Source: Daphnia pulex | Lineage: Eukaryota > Arthropoda > Branchiopoda > Diplostraca > Daphniidae | Assembly (NCBI RefSeq): GCF_021134715.1 | Contig: NC_060024.1 | Coordinates: 8,866,001-8,930,000 of the forward strand | Length of the DNA stretch: 64,000 nucleotides | Direction of reading: 5' to 3' | In this document: in pieces, positions 51,394 through 64,000 of the stretch | How the letters are laid out: every line of letters starts with the position of its first letter | Position numbering within the stretch: the first letter of the stretch is position 1 | Notes under the pieces: generated by a model | Databases searched by the model: none | What the model saw: only the letters and a program-made list of their open reading frames with translations | What the model was told of the DNA's origin: nothing | Program-made: the position numbers and the translations under genes

Positions 51394-54300
51394 TCAGACG
51401 GAGCTCTCCTTCTTGCTGGCGGCCAGCGCTGCGGCGGCTGCCGCCGAGGAAGCTGACGAGGGCGGGGCCGTCACGTTGAAGCGCTGCACGCTGCTGCCGA
51501 CGTGGTGGTTGCTGGAATTGGTCCACGGAGGTCGCGGCGGCCGCGGCAGAGTCGACGAAACGTGAACCAGCGACTGGCTCACAAATTCGTCCTGTTCGCC
51601 TCTCTGAATTTTAGAAAAGAATTTGAAAATGATTATTTTATTTTCGATAGTGGTGAAATGACCAATTGGGCCAACAGTTGCCCAGCCGACAAAAAAGGAA
51701 ATTTTGATAGGGGCTGGCCTATACCTCTCTAATGAATTGGACAAAAGAAAAAAGAAAAAAAAGAAAAAAGAGAGAGGACGACGTTAGTAAAGTGTAACGA
51801 CGACTTACCCATCGGGTTTTACCGCGACCGAGCGTGGCTGAGGAGCCCTGGCCCATCATCGTAACGCCTAATTGGCGCGTGCAGAAGTGCGGAGGCAAGT
51901 CGGTCAACATGGCAGCCAGCGGGGGACCACCTCCCGCTGCCGTCGTCGTCAACATCACGGCCGTTGGCTGCAGACGATCACCGTCTGCCCTCCGAGCAAC
52001 CAACCGGCAGCACAGCCCAGCAAACCGTATGGAAAACACAACACACACAATGTTACAATGGTTTGGGCAACTCAACAACATCAACAACAACAACAAAACA
52101 GGTTTTTCTTTTTGTTCTAGATTGGGAATAAACCAGAATCTTGTTTCTCTTTTGCTTTTTTGTATACATGTTCTAAACTAAATATGTTTAGGGGGTGGTG
52201 GGTGGGCAGAAAAGTGCGTGGTAACAAGGAGAAGAAGGGCCAGCAGCCACCAAATAATATCGAGGCCGACATGACGACGGCCGCCGCCGAGGCCGCCCTC
52301 ATCTGGGCCCGGCGACACTGGAGCCGCAGCGCCACCACCAGGAGCGAAGCCAGCAAGAGCTGGGATGTGGGGGGGGGGGGGCCAGCCAGACCGGTTGGCA
52401 ATTTTCCTTGTCGGGGATCTTAATTGCGTCAACCTGACACCTGAATCTCTTAGTCAAGGCGGCGTCGCCCTGGACGACGATCGAGCGGGCCCAGCAGTTC
52501 AGGCAGCGCAAATAGAATCAAACAGCGAGAGCGGACTGCCGCACCGGGCTGGACCGGTTCCCTGTTGGGAGCTGACTGGGAGCTGACATCATGACGTCAA
52601 TTACCGTCTCGATGAGGAATGAGATCGGGATTGCGATCGTCTGAGTCGGTCGAGTTGCTAAAGAGCGGCGTCGTCGTCGAGTGCAGCTGTTCCGATTTGA
52701 CCAGGAGCAGGGTCTCGGAGCCTCCGCCGGACGCCCCGCCCACCACTGAGCCTCGATGCCCGCTGGAAAGGGCTCCCGACGAGGCCGACATGACGACGGC
52801 CGCCGCCGAGGCCGCCCTCATCTGGGCCCGGCGACACTGGAGCCGCAGCGCCACCACCAGGAGCGAGGCCAGCAGGAACAGGGCCGAAATGACACCGGTG
52901 ATGATGGCCACCAGCGGACTGATTTGGCTGCTGGACGACGGCTGCGGTCGAGGTGGATCCACTTGAAAAGTTTGAAAATGAAGAAAATAAAAAATAAAAT
53001 TCAATCGTTATTCAGGAAAAATAAAATCTGAAATCTAAAAATGTTTGGAATGAAATCAAAATTTTGATTTTTTCTTGGGAAAATCAAATCGAGTTGATAT
53101 TTCTCCCGCGTTCCTCTTCATACACGGCGGTTTGATGGAATTCTATTGGAAGTTTCTTTTTAAGGGGCTGGCGGGCGGTGGGGGGTTGATGGTGCGTCTA
53201 TAGACCTATGAATACCAAATGGCGGGGCTGTGTGTGTACATACTATGTAAGTCGTTCGGTCGAGTTATGCGACGACGAGACTTTTCTTTTCGATCTGCCA
53301 CTCTACTTTGACATTTGAATTATTCCGAGGCAAAAAATAAGAACAGCCCCAGCATATATAACTTGATATGAGAAATAGTCCTGGCGAGTGTTTACTGATC
53401 GAATCTATCAAAATATTTTGGACAAGCCAAATAAGAAAGAGTCGTGCGTTATAACTCCTCCGTGATTGTTTCGGCAACGTCGTTTAAAAGGCCTTTTTTT
53501 TCCCGCAACAAAGTGTCTCAACAGTTTTTTGAGCAATTTCATTTTTTGATGGGGATTTTGATTTATTTTTGATTGTCCCGTTTCAAGGGCTCGTGTGGGA
53601 AAATAGACTTTGATCTTTCAGTGACCGTTCAAGTTGAACTATTTGGCCAAGCTCAGTCTGTTTCGTCCTTCTTGTCCGCCGTGGGCCATCTAGCTGCTTT
53701 CCACTTCAAATATTGAATTGGCCGGCTGCTGCTGCTGGGTGCAATTCGCCGCGTGTGTATGTTTGACCGCAGAGTAGATACACAAATTTTGAATAGTTGG
53801 CAAACGTTGGCTGGCCCAAGTTTTCCAAAAGTGGACGTACATCATATTATTCCTTCCAGGACTGCCAACTGACTCTCTGTTTGCTGTGTGCATGTATATG
53901 ACCACTCTCTTATAACTGCTCCTGGGCTGGTATTGCTCCTTCTCAATGCAACAAAGTTAGGAGCGCTCTTCTCACACATTTTGAGGCTCCTAACCTATTT
54001 ACTCTCTTCTTTTTTGCTATATGTATTCCGAAATGATCCAGCCGCTCTCTCTATAGGCTCCCGCGCTCCATCTAATATCCAGCGGCCTGATTTATCTGTA
54101 TGCATTATACAGTCCGGTCCTCAGCTGGCCGGCCTTGTATTTTTTTTTCTTTTGCCCGTCTAGGAGCTGGGAGGGAGTCTAAGTACTTGATAACATGCGA
54201 TATGTGTAGGACAGTAGGGACGCGCGAGTGCGCATTAAACAAAAGGGTCGAAACACGCAAAGTCTCATCCAAGGTCTTTTGACAGCGTGAAATCTCGCGA

Positions 54301-56203
54301 TTATATCAACCGGCGGCCAAAGTCTAAGCGGGATCACATCTAGACAATTGTTACGTCAGACCATTGAGCTGCAGCACCCCCCCCCCCCCCCCGCCCCTCG
54401 CTAATAATTGCGCATAATAGGCCGAAAGACTCGAAAAGTCAAAGGATTAAAACGGGCTACCAGTTATATGTACACATCTTCTTCTTCTTCTTGTTTTTGA
54501 GCTGATGAATGCCTAGCTGGCCAAGCGATTTCCCGGTAAATAGCCGGTCAAGAGACTTTTAGAAAGTTATACCCCCCACCACAATGTTTTTTTATTTTTG
54601 TTTTGGGGCCGGCCAACTTTTGTCTGTATCGCTCCTATACAACTAAACGAGGGAAGACAGATGGAGTTGAAGGCGGCGGCACTCTATGTGTGTAGCTTCT
54701 TCTCTTTTGCGGGCTGGAAAATGATGTATCGATCTGGGGTTTTATGCGTGTGTGATGTGTGTGTGTGTGTTGTGTTTCTGAATGCGTCAATGGCACAAAA
54801 ATGGCGCAGCAGCAGCAACCGTCGCCGGCTGTAAAATACCTCGTTTAAATCCAGTGGTATGTGTACCCTTGTCCTTAATATACGTTGGACTCTCCAAAAG
54901 TATTTAGGTGTGTGCCCAGTGTTATGTATTACAGACTAGGCTTGAAAACAAGTAGATGGATTGGATTTTAAAAAATATATCCAATCGTGATGGGTACGGA
55001 TGACCAACAGGGGACGAAAAAAAAAAGGGATTTTAGTTATTTTTTTACAAGGGATTTACCCAAAAAACCCCATAGAACATCCGTCTTTCTTAAGGGTGGC
55101 ACGGTTGGGGGGGTTGTGGGGGGAGAGACACAATCCATCCGGATAGAGAGGATGCCATGTTGGATGTCGTTGCTCACCTGATTTGGGTTTATAGAGTGTC
55201 GGATAGCTTAACGCCAACAGCCTTTTTCTTTTCCCCCCTTTTTTGTGTAGTGTACTATATCCCCGATGATGGCGGCCGTGTTAGACCCGAAAAGTTTATC
55301 GGACACACACATATCCTAAACTGAAATTGGCTTACGTATACACATTCCCTCCACCCTTTCCATTTAAGAACTTTGTTTCGAGCAGAGAATCATTGGCCGT
55401 CTGCACGTGTGCATTCGATTTGAAAGTCAGCAGACACTGTTCCCATTCACTATACACAGACAACGGGGGGGATAAACGAAAATAAAGTTTTTTTAACACC
55501 AATGCAACGCCGATCGGGAATTCGTGACCCGTTGGCGGAGTAATACGGACGTGTTTGCGCCGTTTTCTATCCCACCCTAACGTTCCCGGTGACGTTACTT
55601 TTTGAATAATACATTTATTCAATGACGGATTAGTGTCACGGTGTCGGGAGCACGTCACCTTTCGTCTTATTCGCTCTCAATTCAATTGCGCAAAGTCGCA
55701 ATCGAATTTGCCCAACAAATTCCGCGCCGACTCTCCGGTCTCAGGAAATAATTTTATTTTTGTATTTTGGGAGAAACTATATCAAATAAAAGGATGTTTT
55801 ATAAATGATATTGTACCTTCGGATTTGCCCGGCCCGACGTTCTTCTGCGTCTCGGGCGGGCGGAGCGTGACGACGCGGACGACGAACGACTCGCTGCGGC
55901 CCTTGGCGTTGACGGCCGTGACTTGGCCGACGTAGGTCGTGTCGGCGTCCAGCCCGCGCACGATGAAGACGGGCTTCATGGAAGTCTGGTTGAAGGTCTT
56001 GAGCTCGGCCGGCAGGTAGGGCCGCTGCGACGAGGTCTCCTGCTGGGGAGCGGGCGCCGAGCCGGCCAGCGCCCCGTCGGCCGTGAAGATTTCCAGCAGG
56101 AAATTCTGCGGCAATCCGCCGCTGAATCCTTCGCTGCAGGCGATCTGCAGCGACTCGGACGACTGGTGGCTCACGCTGCAGTTGGACACCGGGTCCGGTT
56201 TGT
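51394..56203 (-). CDS. Sidestep-like Ig-superfamily adhesion protein, last four exons (partial)
   Basis: Exons 56203-55817, 52961-52605, 51984-51809 and 51603-51394 join in phases 1,1,0 and end at a TGA. The first holds a membrane-proximal FN3 domain (PDPVSNCSVSHQ, CSEGFSGGLPQNFLLEIF, YVGQVTAVNAKGRSE). The second holds a transmembrane helix (ISPLVAIITGVISALFLLAS, LLVVAL) followed by basic RLQCRRAQ. The last two make a Ser/Ala-rich cytoplasmic tail. The GFxGGLPQxFxLE and NAKGRSE signatures are typical of the arthropod Sidestep family, surface proteins that guide motor axons through Beat receptors; the role here is inferred. The upstream Ig exons are not in the window, so introns are long and the gene continues past the right edge or begins in an unrecognised part of it. 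Confidence 0.8.
52261..52362 (-). repeat. Partial duplicate of the transmembrane exon, inside the next intron
   Basis: About 100 bp (52261-52362) is almost identical to 52786-52886 in the transmembrane/juxtamembrane exon. It encodes ASLLVVALRLQCRRAQ and the Ala-rich stretch that follows. The copy lies 0.25 kb downstream, in the same orientation, next to a poly-G run (about 52369-52380). It lacks the start of the helix and any good splice frame to the next exon, so it is probably not used. Confidence 0.85.
54377..54392. repeat. Poly-C run in sidestep-like intron
   Basis: A run of about 16 C residues on the + strand (G on the sense strand) lies within the intron between the FN3 and transmembrane exons. 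It is likely to be length-polymorphic. Confidence 0.85.
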
Positions 56204-59200
56204 CTATAACATCACGAGGTGGGCGGGGAAAATAAAAAGGGGGAAACGGCCAATGTGGCGGAAATATCATCGGATTAGCATATAGATAGATTCACGCTCC
56301 ACACTTTTAGCTACATACAAGACACACATTGTAAATAGAAAAGAGGGGGAGACATTATAACTGAATTAAAATTCGAATCTTGCCATTCACGCAAGAGAAG
56401 ATCTTCTTTTATACGTACATGGCTACAAGTCGTCAAAGTGTGAAAAATTGATTTTTCTTCCAGGAAGAAAATGAAAAAAAGACGATTTCCGGAATAATGA
56501 TAATAATAATATAAAAAAAACTTATTCGCCAGTCGTAGAATAAGAAACAAAGTTGCGCGATATAATAGAGTCTAGACGCTGTTCTTTCTTATTTTTTTGA
56601 TGTGGGTGACGTAAGAGTGAATTCACCAGCGAGTTATTATTCATCCCTTTTTTATTTAAAATGGAAAACTGTAAAGGATGTTGATGCGCACCCCTGCCGA
56701 TCCTGAATGCTTTTCTGATGGCAACATTGCATTCCTTCTATATATTCCTCTCTCTCTTCTCTCTCTTCTCTCTCTCTTGAAATCCTTTTCCAATTCGACG
56801 ACGTCGTTATTAGATTTGGAATTTGGGGGATTTGATTCGATTCCGAGCGATAGCGACAACACCGTCCGTGGGTGGACTGCAGGATCGTCGCCTTTTCCTT
56901 TTTCTCTCTTCTCTCTCAGACGGCGGGCTGGATGGCTGGATGGCTGGATGGCTGGCTGCATCTTCACTTCGCTTTTCTGCACACACACACACCACGGGGA
57001 GCCGAATCGACTTAGGCAAACATACATACAGTCGAAGAGAGGAGGACATGCGTAACGAGAGAGCGTCTAGGCCTCTCAGTGAGGGACGCGATCGAGCGCG
57101 ATGAATTCCAATTCCCTTTTTTCCTTCACGGATCGTTAAAATAAACTTTTTTCTTGTTCCCCCTTTTTTTTATTTTGACTTTTGTTGTTGTTGTTGTTGT
57201 TGTTGTCGGCCCTCCCCGCGACGGCGGAGAAAAGATGAAAGAGCGCGCAGTTCACCTTAGGTGAGAAAATACTAGAAAGAGTCGGGTGAAAGTTGTTATC
57301 TCTTTTCGTACTATATACGCACCGCGCGTGAAAAGACGCGATAATTACGACACCTCGATTGGGTGTGTCTCTACCTTACCCTACTTCTTCTCGGTAGACA
57401 ATAGACAAGCTAGATTTGTCCCTTTTGTCTTCGATTCATTCCTGACGACACGTTTGATTTCCTTCTCTCTCTTTCTGTGTGTGTAGTTGTCGTCTCCTTT
57501 TGAGATTTCTCTTGATTGTATTTCGCACTCTCTCTTTCGGCTAGAGAGACTTGACGAGGGGGTATATCTCTTTCTCGCACTTCTCGCCGTGATTTTATTA
57601 TTTATTTCTTCCATTTCTTTTGATTTTGTTATGCAGCGCTGCAGCAGCAGCAGCAGCCCTTTGTACTCTTTTGCCTATTTTACACTCTTCTTCTTTTTTT
57701 TCTTTTCTATTATAGAGACGGGAGGGAAATACACACCCGGGCGGGCGGAGCCCTTTTTTGGCGTGCCAACTAATAGTTCGCCATGTACATCAACCAGCTT
57801 CAGTAGAAGAGGAAATCTAGAAGGGGAAGAAGGGGGGAGATTCAAGCTCCACTGCAATCGAATCACGACCATTTGCACTACATCCCGCCCACCAAATTCT
57901 CTTTCTCTCATTTCTCTGTCGACCTTTTTTCTTTTTTCTTTTTTTCAACATTGGCAGTTCCGCGTTTCACTTTGTTGATTTCTTTTCCGCATTTCTCGAC
58001 GCCCAGCCGCCCGGATGAGAGACGAGAAATAGAGAAGAAGCGCGCGACTGTTTCTAGTTTTATGTACATCCCACTGCCACGGTATCGTTCTATATAGTCA
58101 AGATATAAATACATATATATGTATGCGCTGTCGCTCACTTAGTCTCTCTCGCAAATGTTTTCCCCGTGAGTTTTATTGATTGGCCAAAGCGATGGCTGCA
58201 CTTTCTCTTTTTTTCTTTTTCTTTTCTATAGAGCCCAACTCGTTTTCCTTTCTTCTTCTTCTTTTCCTTCTTCTTTTCCCCCCTTGGATATGTATACGAA
58301 TATTATACCAAGGAATAATATCGAGCTTCATTCCCGTCGGTTAAGTCCCCCCCCTCCCTGCCCAAAAGCGTGTCTCCGTGATATCGATCCCTAGTCTTTC
58401 GTAGATTTCCGCCCAATATTCTCGAACGGACTCTGACCTTTAGCAATCCGTAAGTCTCTTGCGTACACCAGGGTATTTATATACCCCAGTATTATACCCC
58501 ACTTTCTTATTTAAAAAAAATTCTTTAATTCCACCACACTGAAATTAAATTAAATTGGCCCCCAATGAAACTAACATGATTTATAGTGGCCGTGATGTCA
58601 GACACCTTTTTTCCCAGTTTTCGATTCCGGTGTCTTCTGCTGCTCACCACCAAACCTCACCGATAGAAACAAGTCCAAAACAAACAACAGATGAAGCCTG
58701 GATAAGAAAAGGAAGGACCTTTTTGAATCCAGCAGATATACATAAATAAAAGCCGGAGCAGCAGCAGCAGCAGTGCTGGATAAAAGTAGAGAGAAGGGAA
58801 GGCGATAGAAGTGAAGAAGAAGAAGAAGAAAAGCTTTTTGCGCTGACGTTTTCAAGAAGTCTCTCATCTATTTTGAAGCATCATCGATATACGACTACTA
58901 CCTGCCACCATGCACACTATACAGCGCCTCGGGCTGGCCGTATTGTGCAAGTCTATATATATCGATATCTACTGTATAGATATAATATATATAGACTCTC
59001 CACACCATATCTATATATCGAAGCATGTCTGTCTGTGTAAAAACGCTCCTTCTTCTCCATCTTTTCTCTATATAAGAAAAGGCGAATGCACAAGGGGGAG
59101 AGCCCCGGATGATGATATATATATGTACACCAAACACCGGCGCGCGCGAGAGAGTGAGTGTTATAGATATATATATATATATGATATGAAAAGACGATTC

Positions 59201-62200
59201 TTTTCATTCTTATTCTCTTGCTCGCCGCCGTTCTTCTCCTTCAAGTGTCGGAGAAAAAAAAAGACGGAAGGATGGACGAGCGAGAGCAAAGAAAAGGGGA
59301 CTCCACCCGTTCTTTCTTGACGGTGCGTGTGTGTGTGTGTGATGGTGTGCAGTTGTGCACACATCAGCATCAGACTTGCACACATCGATCTGTCGATGGC
59401 AATATCAAATACAAAAAAAAAACTAAAAAATACGAAAGAAAAAAAGGGGGAAAATGCTGCGGCCCCTGCAGATGATGTGCGCGTCCGCGCCCTTAGCCAA
59501 AATAGACTCAAGGCTGTTGGTTGGAATATTACATATGGAGGTCTATTGATGGCCGTTCGCGAGCTATTATTTCCCCACCCACCAGCCCATACCGCCAAAA
59601 GGACCGGCAAACCGAAATGTGGGCGTCATCGGGAGCGATTATATTTGTGTACCGTACCAACAAATAAATTTTTGTGTGACCCACATACGAACAAAAAATC
59701 TGAAAAAAACCGGACGACGAGTTTTTTTCACCGGAAGTGCCACATACTCGCAAGGGCACTTCACTTGAATACGAGTGTGTGATGGTCAATTCAGAAGACA
59801 GGGAGGGTGGGTGGGCCATATGACAAAACTGTTGGTCGTGCATCTTCCTCCCTTTCATCTCCGCAGGAATAAAGAAAAAGAAGGAAATAGATGGGCCCTA
59901 TAGCATATCCCCCTCCAACCGAGTTGTGCGTGTTTGGTGGCTATATAGACATATAGAATAGGGCGTTTATATCAATCACATGTCATCAATATACGGAACA
60001 GTGGGCTAATACGACTGGTGTGTCCACAGACCGGAGGACACGCGGTCCATCATCTCTTCTCCACCCTGCTGCCCGTTCAAGAGGTTGTAACTTTCAGTCG
60101 CACATCACAAAGCGTCCGTCGGCAACGACGACGACGATATTAATAATTCTCAGTCGTCGTCTTATAGAGTTGCTAGCCTATATAGATGTATCTATCTATC
60201 TGTAGCATCTATTGTGGAAAAAGAGGGATTTTCGAGAGTGGCCGGCGGCAGTCCGATCGAGTGGATGATTTCCTCCTGCTCGTCATTTTGACGAGATATT
60301 TATAAATATCAATGAGAAGCGGGAGGGAGAGATGTATTCAACGCCATCGAGCTACGTACAGTACGTCTTTCGAGTGGCTCTTGGGTGAACCTCACGACGC
60401 GCAATAACGCATTACACGCAGGCCCTGTGTGCGTATAGACGAGCGTATTGAGCAAAGGGATCCATGATGTACGTTCTACGTCTAAGCAGCAGTAGCGAAT
60501 AGATGGGCCACTTGTTCGGTCTTGAGATAGGCAATCGAAAATGGATATATCAATTCGAATAAATGTTCAAGTTGGCGCGCCGCTTTTCAGACGGAATGAA
60601 TCATTGAGGGCGGGTGCGATTAGTAGAACGTTAACGGCCCGATAGCGCTCAATGATGGAGAACGCCCCTCTCCATATTACATGTGATATAAACTTGTCGA
60701 CGTCATCGGGTCTCACGGGATGGATGGGTCGGAGAGAGTCGACGTGGAGGAACCCATCAATATTTGAAATTCAGCGCGCCAAAAAAGCGCGCTTGATTAG
60801 AGTGACAGCAGCACTTTGGATCGACTTTAATCGTCGGGATTTTAGACAAAAAGAAAAAAGGCTGCGCACGGTAGGAGATTGGCGTATGGGCAAAAAATTA
60901 AAAATTAAATTAAATTAAATTAAAGGGGGAGATGAGTCAGATTAGATATGGGCGGATGTGATCTGTTTCCCAGAAGCCAAAAGGTCTCTCTTATTCAGCC
61001 AACACTCTGTGCAATGTTGGCCACTCGGCAGCGATTGCCGTCCTCTTATAGACGTCCTAAAGGGTTTCGGCGGGTTGCCTCATCTGCTGCGACTGTGTCT
61101 AGTCTCTCTTGGAGTCATTAGAGATGCGTGACAAGTCGGATCGACTAGTTATGTATAGACGAGCGGGAGCGTGTAGTATAGTAGCTCAGCCAATCCTTCG
61201 AATTTGAGCGCGCGTGTCCTCCCTTCTATTCTTGTAATAGCTGAGGGATTTATGCGAGCAAGAAGGACATGCAGATCCGATTTGAGCAGCACGGGAGCTC
61301 CGCAAAATATTCATAGCCCGCAGCAGCTCTTCTTCAATGAGACAGAAGATGAACTACTTTTTCTTTTTGCCCCAACCAGCCACCAGCTGGTTTATTACCG
61401 GTACGATATTTCTTCTTTTTCTTTTCAAAAAGCCATTTTATAACTCGACAGACGATCTCATTACCGGCGATCCTCTTTTTTTTCTTTCTCATGGTACGTT
61501 CAATGGCTATGACCGATAGCTAAAGGATTGAACGAGAGAACACGGGGAACGTTTACCGTCTAGGTTGGCTTCCTTTCAAAAATTGTCCCGGGTGATGTGT
61601 GTCCACAGGATGATTGGCTGGCAATGACAAACGAAGCATTTCAAATCGCATCAGACAACGCTTATCCTTGTTTCTTTTCCACGTTATACACGACTGTACG
61701 ATACACACTTTGCCCAGTGGCTTCAAGTGCCTAAGTAGGCTAAACGGACGGTTCGTTTCTCCGGCGAACTCGACGGCCTTCCATCACCGACAAACAACAT
61801 TGGCTGCGTTGGTTTTTGTCTTGTAACCGTTCTCTTCGGCGTGTTTTTTCTCATTTTCTTTGTTTTCACGACATTTTACGTAATAATAATTCCTGTCGCA
61901 CGGTGAAGAAAAACGAATGCTAAACGGATGAGATTTGAAAGGCGAAAAAAAAAGAAAACATGCCAACGTTATTTTGGAGGGTTGTAGGCCCAGCCGAATA
62001 ATCACAACAAAGAGAGAGAGGCCATAGACGGCCCGGCCGAGTTTTTTTTTTCAATCACAGCGGCTCCCGCTAAGTTTTTTTTTCTTTCAGTTACACGAGA
62101 AAAAAAAGGGGCGTCGGCCGCTTACCGGAAAGTAGGGGGTGGTAGTGGGTGGTAGTGGGTGGGGGATATGGTTATTTCCTGATCATAATCACTTTTGGCG

Positions 62201-64000
62201 GGTAATCTAATGCCGGTTGTTGCTTCAGTGACGTGTAGCCATCACGCTATTTAGAGAAAAGACCCCCCGTTCGACTGATGAAGTGTCGAGTTTGAATTTG
62301 ACAAAGGTCACCATTAACAATGGCCAGCCGAAAAAGGGTCCATAGGAAATTGCTCAGTTCTCTGCTGTGGCTCTTTTGTGTGTTCAAAAAACTAATTAAA
62401 AAAATAGCAGCGGCAAACAAACGATGAAAAAAGGAGTCGCAAAAAGTTGTCCAAAATCTTTAAATAAAAGGTCAGAGCGGAAATGAACTGGATGCTATCC
62501 GCCCGAAAAAAAAAACTGCAAGGCGAATATTTTTCCCGATTTATCTCGTGACTGCTAGACTGGACTACGTAGTACATCTTGACATTTCTCTTTCGATCAC
62601 GACGATAAGCGGAGCCAGCCAAACGGAATGAATCTCTTTGAATGCTAGATAGACTAGAGAGTTAGACTTAGTCTAGAATATGTACATAATACAGACGAGG
62701 CGCAGCAAGCAAAGCCGGGGTCCTCCGTACATATCTAATAGACGGGAGATGGAATCAGATTTAGATATTCTGTCACGCCTCTTCTTTTTCAGAGTTTCTC
62801 GGGAGCGGTCGGCAGAATCCTGAACTTTTGCGACATCCTTTTCCACATGACGACGATGGCACACACAGTTCCCCCCTTTCTATATAGAGAAGAGCCGGAT
62901 CCCCCCAACGTTTCTTTCTTTTTATTCTGTCCTTTTCTTCGTATTATATGGATCCAAGTTTGTATTCCATCCAAACACACACAAGACAGGCGCTCGCGCC
63001 CGGCAATCTCACACACACCGGTGCCAGCCCAAAAAATAAGGAAAAAAATAGAAGATAAGAGAAAAAAGTCCTCGGCTTCTTCTTCTTTTCTTCTTGTTCT
63101 TCGTCTCCTACAGGTCCTGTCTCTTTTATAATCTGATTCCAGCAACTCTTTACTTAGTCTCTCATACACTCTCCTCTCCCCGTGTGTGTGTGTGTCTATA
63201 TCGCGTGTGTGTAGCTATAAATACGCAGAGCGACTAATCACATGTCTTTTTTATTTTCCTCGCCGGTTCCCAGCAAAACGCGCTATCTCTGTGTGTGTGT
63301 ACTGAGCTCTTCTAGTTATACAGCCGAGGTATTATTTATTTAAGAAAAAATAAAATAAAATAAAGAACTGGGCAAAAATGGGTGAGGGGGGTTATTTGTG
63401 CACGACCAGATTGTTTTGATCTATTTAGATAACGATCCTTATAATATACGTGGAGCCAACCAACCCCACCATCTTTTTTTCTTTTCACTTTCTCTTCTTC
63501 TCTTTTTTACATATTATTTTCATTTCCTCTTGTGTTTTGTTTTGTTGGTCTTTTCATTTTCTCCGGGTCTCTTTTTTGTGTACACACACAAACAAACGGG
63601 GGAGTAGGGTCCCTCTTTCTCTCTCTGTGTGTGTGTACATTTACACACACATGCAGACACACGGATAAAAGGGAAGGCCGGAACGGCACGCATCGGCAGA
63701 CGTATGGAAAACCGGAGAGAGACTGAGAGAGGATGGTTATAATAAATTGAAAGTTGCGCCCGCCTTCGTCCTATTGAGTACCATACAGCTTGCATTTATG
63801 TGTGTGTGTATTTGTGTATACGTTTTGTATAGAAACTTTTATCCTATTGCTCGGCATCATAATACGTTATGTGAAACATATACATATAGCATCTAAACCC
63901 TATAATAATAATGATCATTAAAAAATATTAAAAAATGATAGATTATTCAAATTCTCCTTTTTTCGCTTGGGATTCACGGGGGGCTGTTATTCTTCGGTCT
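56204..64000. other. Long non-coding stretch with many microsatellites (probable intron or 5' flank)
   Basis: No exon of the sidestep-like gene or of any other gene is recognisable in these 7.8 kb. Simple repeats include GGCTGGAT units (about 56930-56960), GTT (57182-57206), GCA/CAG (57643-57656, 58759-58773), GAA (58814-58830), TA-rich palindromic tracts (58950-59190), GT/CA tracts (59325-59340, 63185-63200, 63628-63655) and pyrimidine-rich blocks. The density of CT-rich and TA-rich tracts is higher than elsewhere in the window. Because the preceding exon begins in phase 1, more coding exons must exist upstream, so this is most likely intron. Confidence 0.5.

Noticed and set aside
52592-52599. 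Perfect CRE palindrome TGACGTCA
   Set aside because: It lies just inside an intron of the sidestep-like gene with no other promoter features; a single 8-mer is expected by chance in a window this size.
58910-59320. ATG in a good context (CCACCATG) opening a 136-codon plus-strand frame
   Set aside because: The reading passes through TA and simple repeats, giving low-complexity Tyr/Ile-rich sequence; no family resemblance.

Overview
The window looks like arthropod nuclear DNA, most likely a branchiopod crustacean of the Daphnia type. Genes are split by many short (about 60-80 nt) GT-AG introns. They include a fibrillar collagen, a presenilin-family intramembrane protease and a sidestep-type neuronal adhesion protein, and no operons are visible. 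The species is an inference; nothing in the sequence names it.

The left half (1-31.7 kb) is a rearranged, repeat-rich accessory region. It starts with a 1.75-kb foldback-type element (258-2004). Three paralogous leucine-rich-repeat genes follow on the + strand (2193-4018, 11110-12890, 13549-15326); each carries an N-terminal BC-box/Cul2-box signature of ZYG11-type ubiquitin-ligase receptors. Between the first and second paralog lie minus-strand secreted mucin/CUB-like genes (4317-5502, and a decayed two-CUB gene at 6813-9806). Part of this block is repeated in inverted order at 19.9-28.8 kb. That right-hand copy has lost the CUB gene, keeps a broken 3' half of the first LRR gene, and is interrupted by a 6.75-kb palindromic transposon (21064-27810). 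The transposon's 6-bp target duplication can be read directly because the uninterrupted paralogous site is in the same window. A second transposon with an 8-bp target duplication (hAT-like) sits inside the first (25506-26379). Three copies of a small three-exon RRM-like gene lie at 19.1, 29.6 and 31.1 kb, two of them inside a duplicated unit carrying a 25-bp satellite. Just before the copy at 29.6 kb, short fragments of bacterial genes (priA, lysC, perhaps a transporter) are joined end to end.

The right half (33-64 kb) is ordinary gene territory, all on the minus strand. It holds a complete fibrillar collagen gene (33042-41329; propeptide linkers, a short VWC module, triple helix, COLFI domain), a complete SPPL2-type signal peptide peptidase-like gene (43401-49049; YD, GFGD and PAL motifs), and the last four exons of a sidestep-like gene (51394-56203; FN3, transmembrane segment, cytoplasmic tail). 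The final 7.8 kb is non-coding as far as I can see and rich in microsatellites; it is probably intron or 5' flank of the sidestep-like gene.

I read exon boundaries by eye and checked them by phase. For the three LRR genes, the intact RRM gene, the four sidestep exons and the first three SPPL2 exons, the spliced lengths close in frame. The mucin/CUB genes do not close in frame, and I describe their lesions instead.
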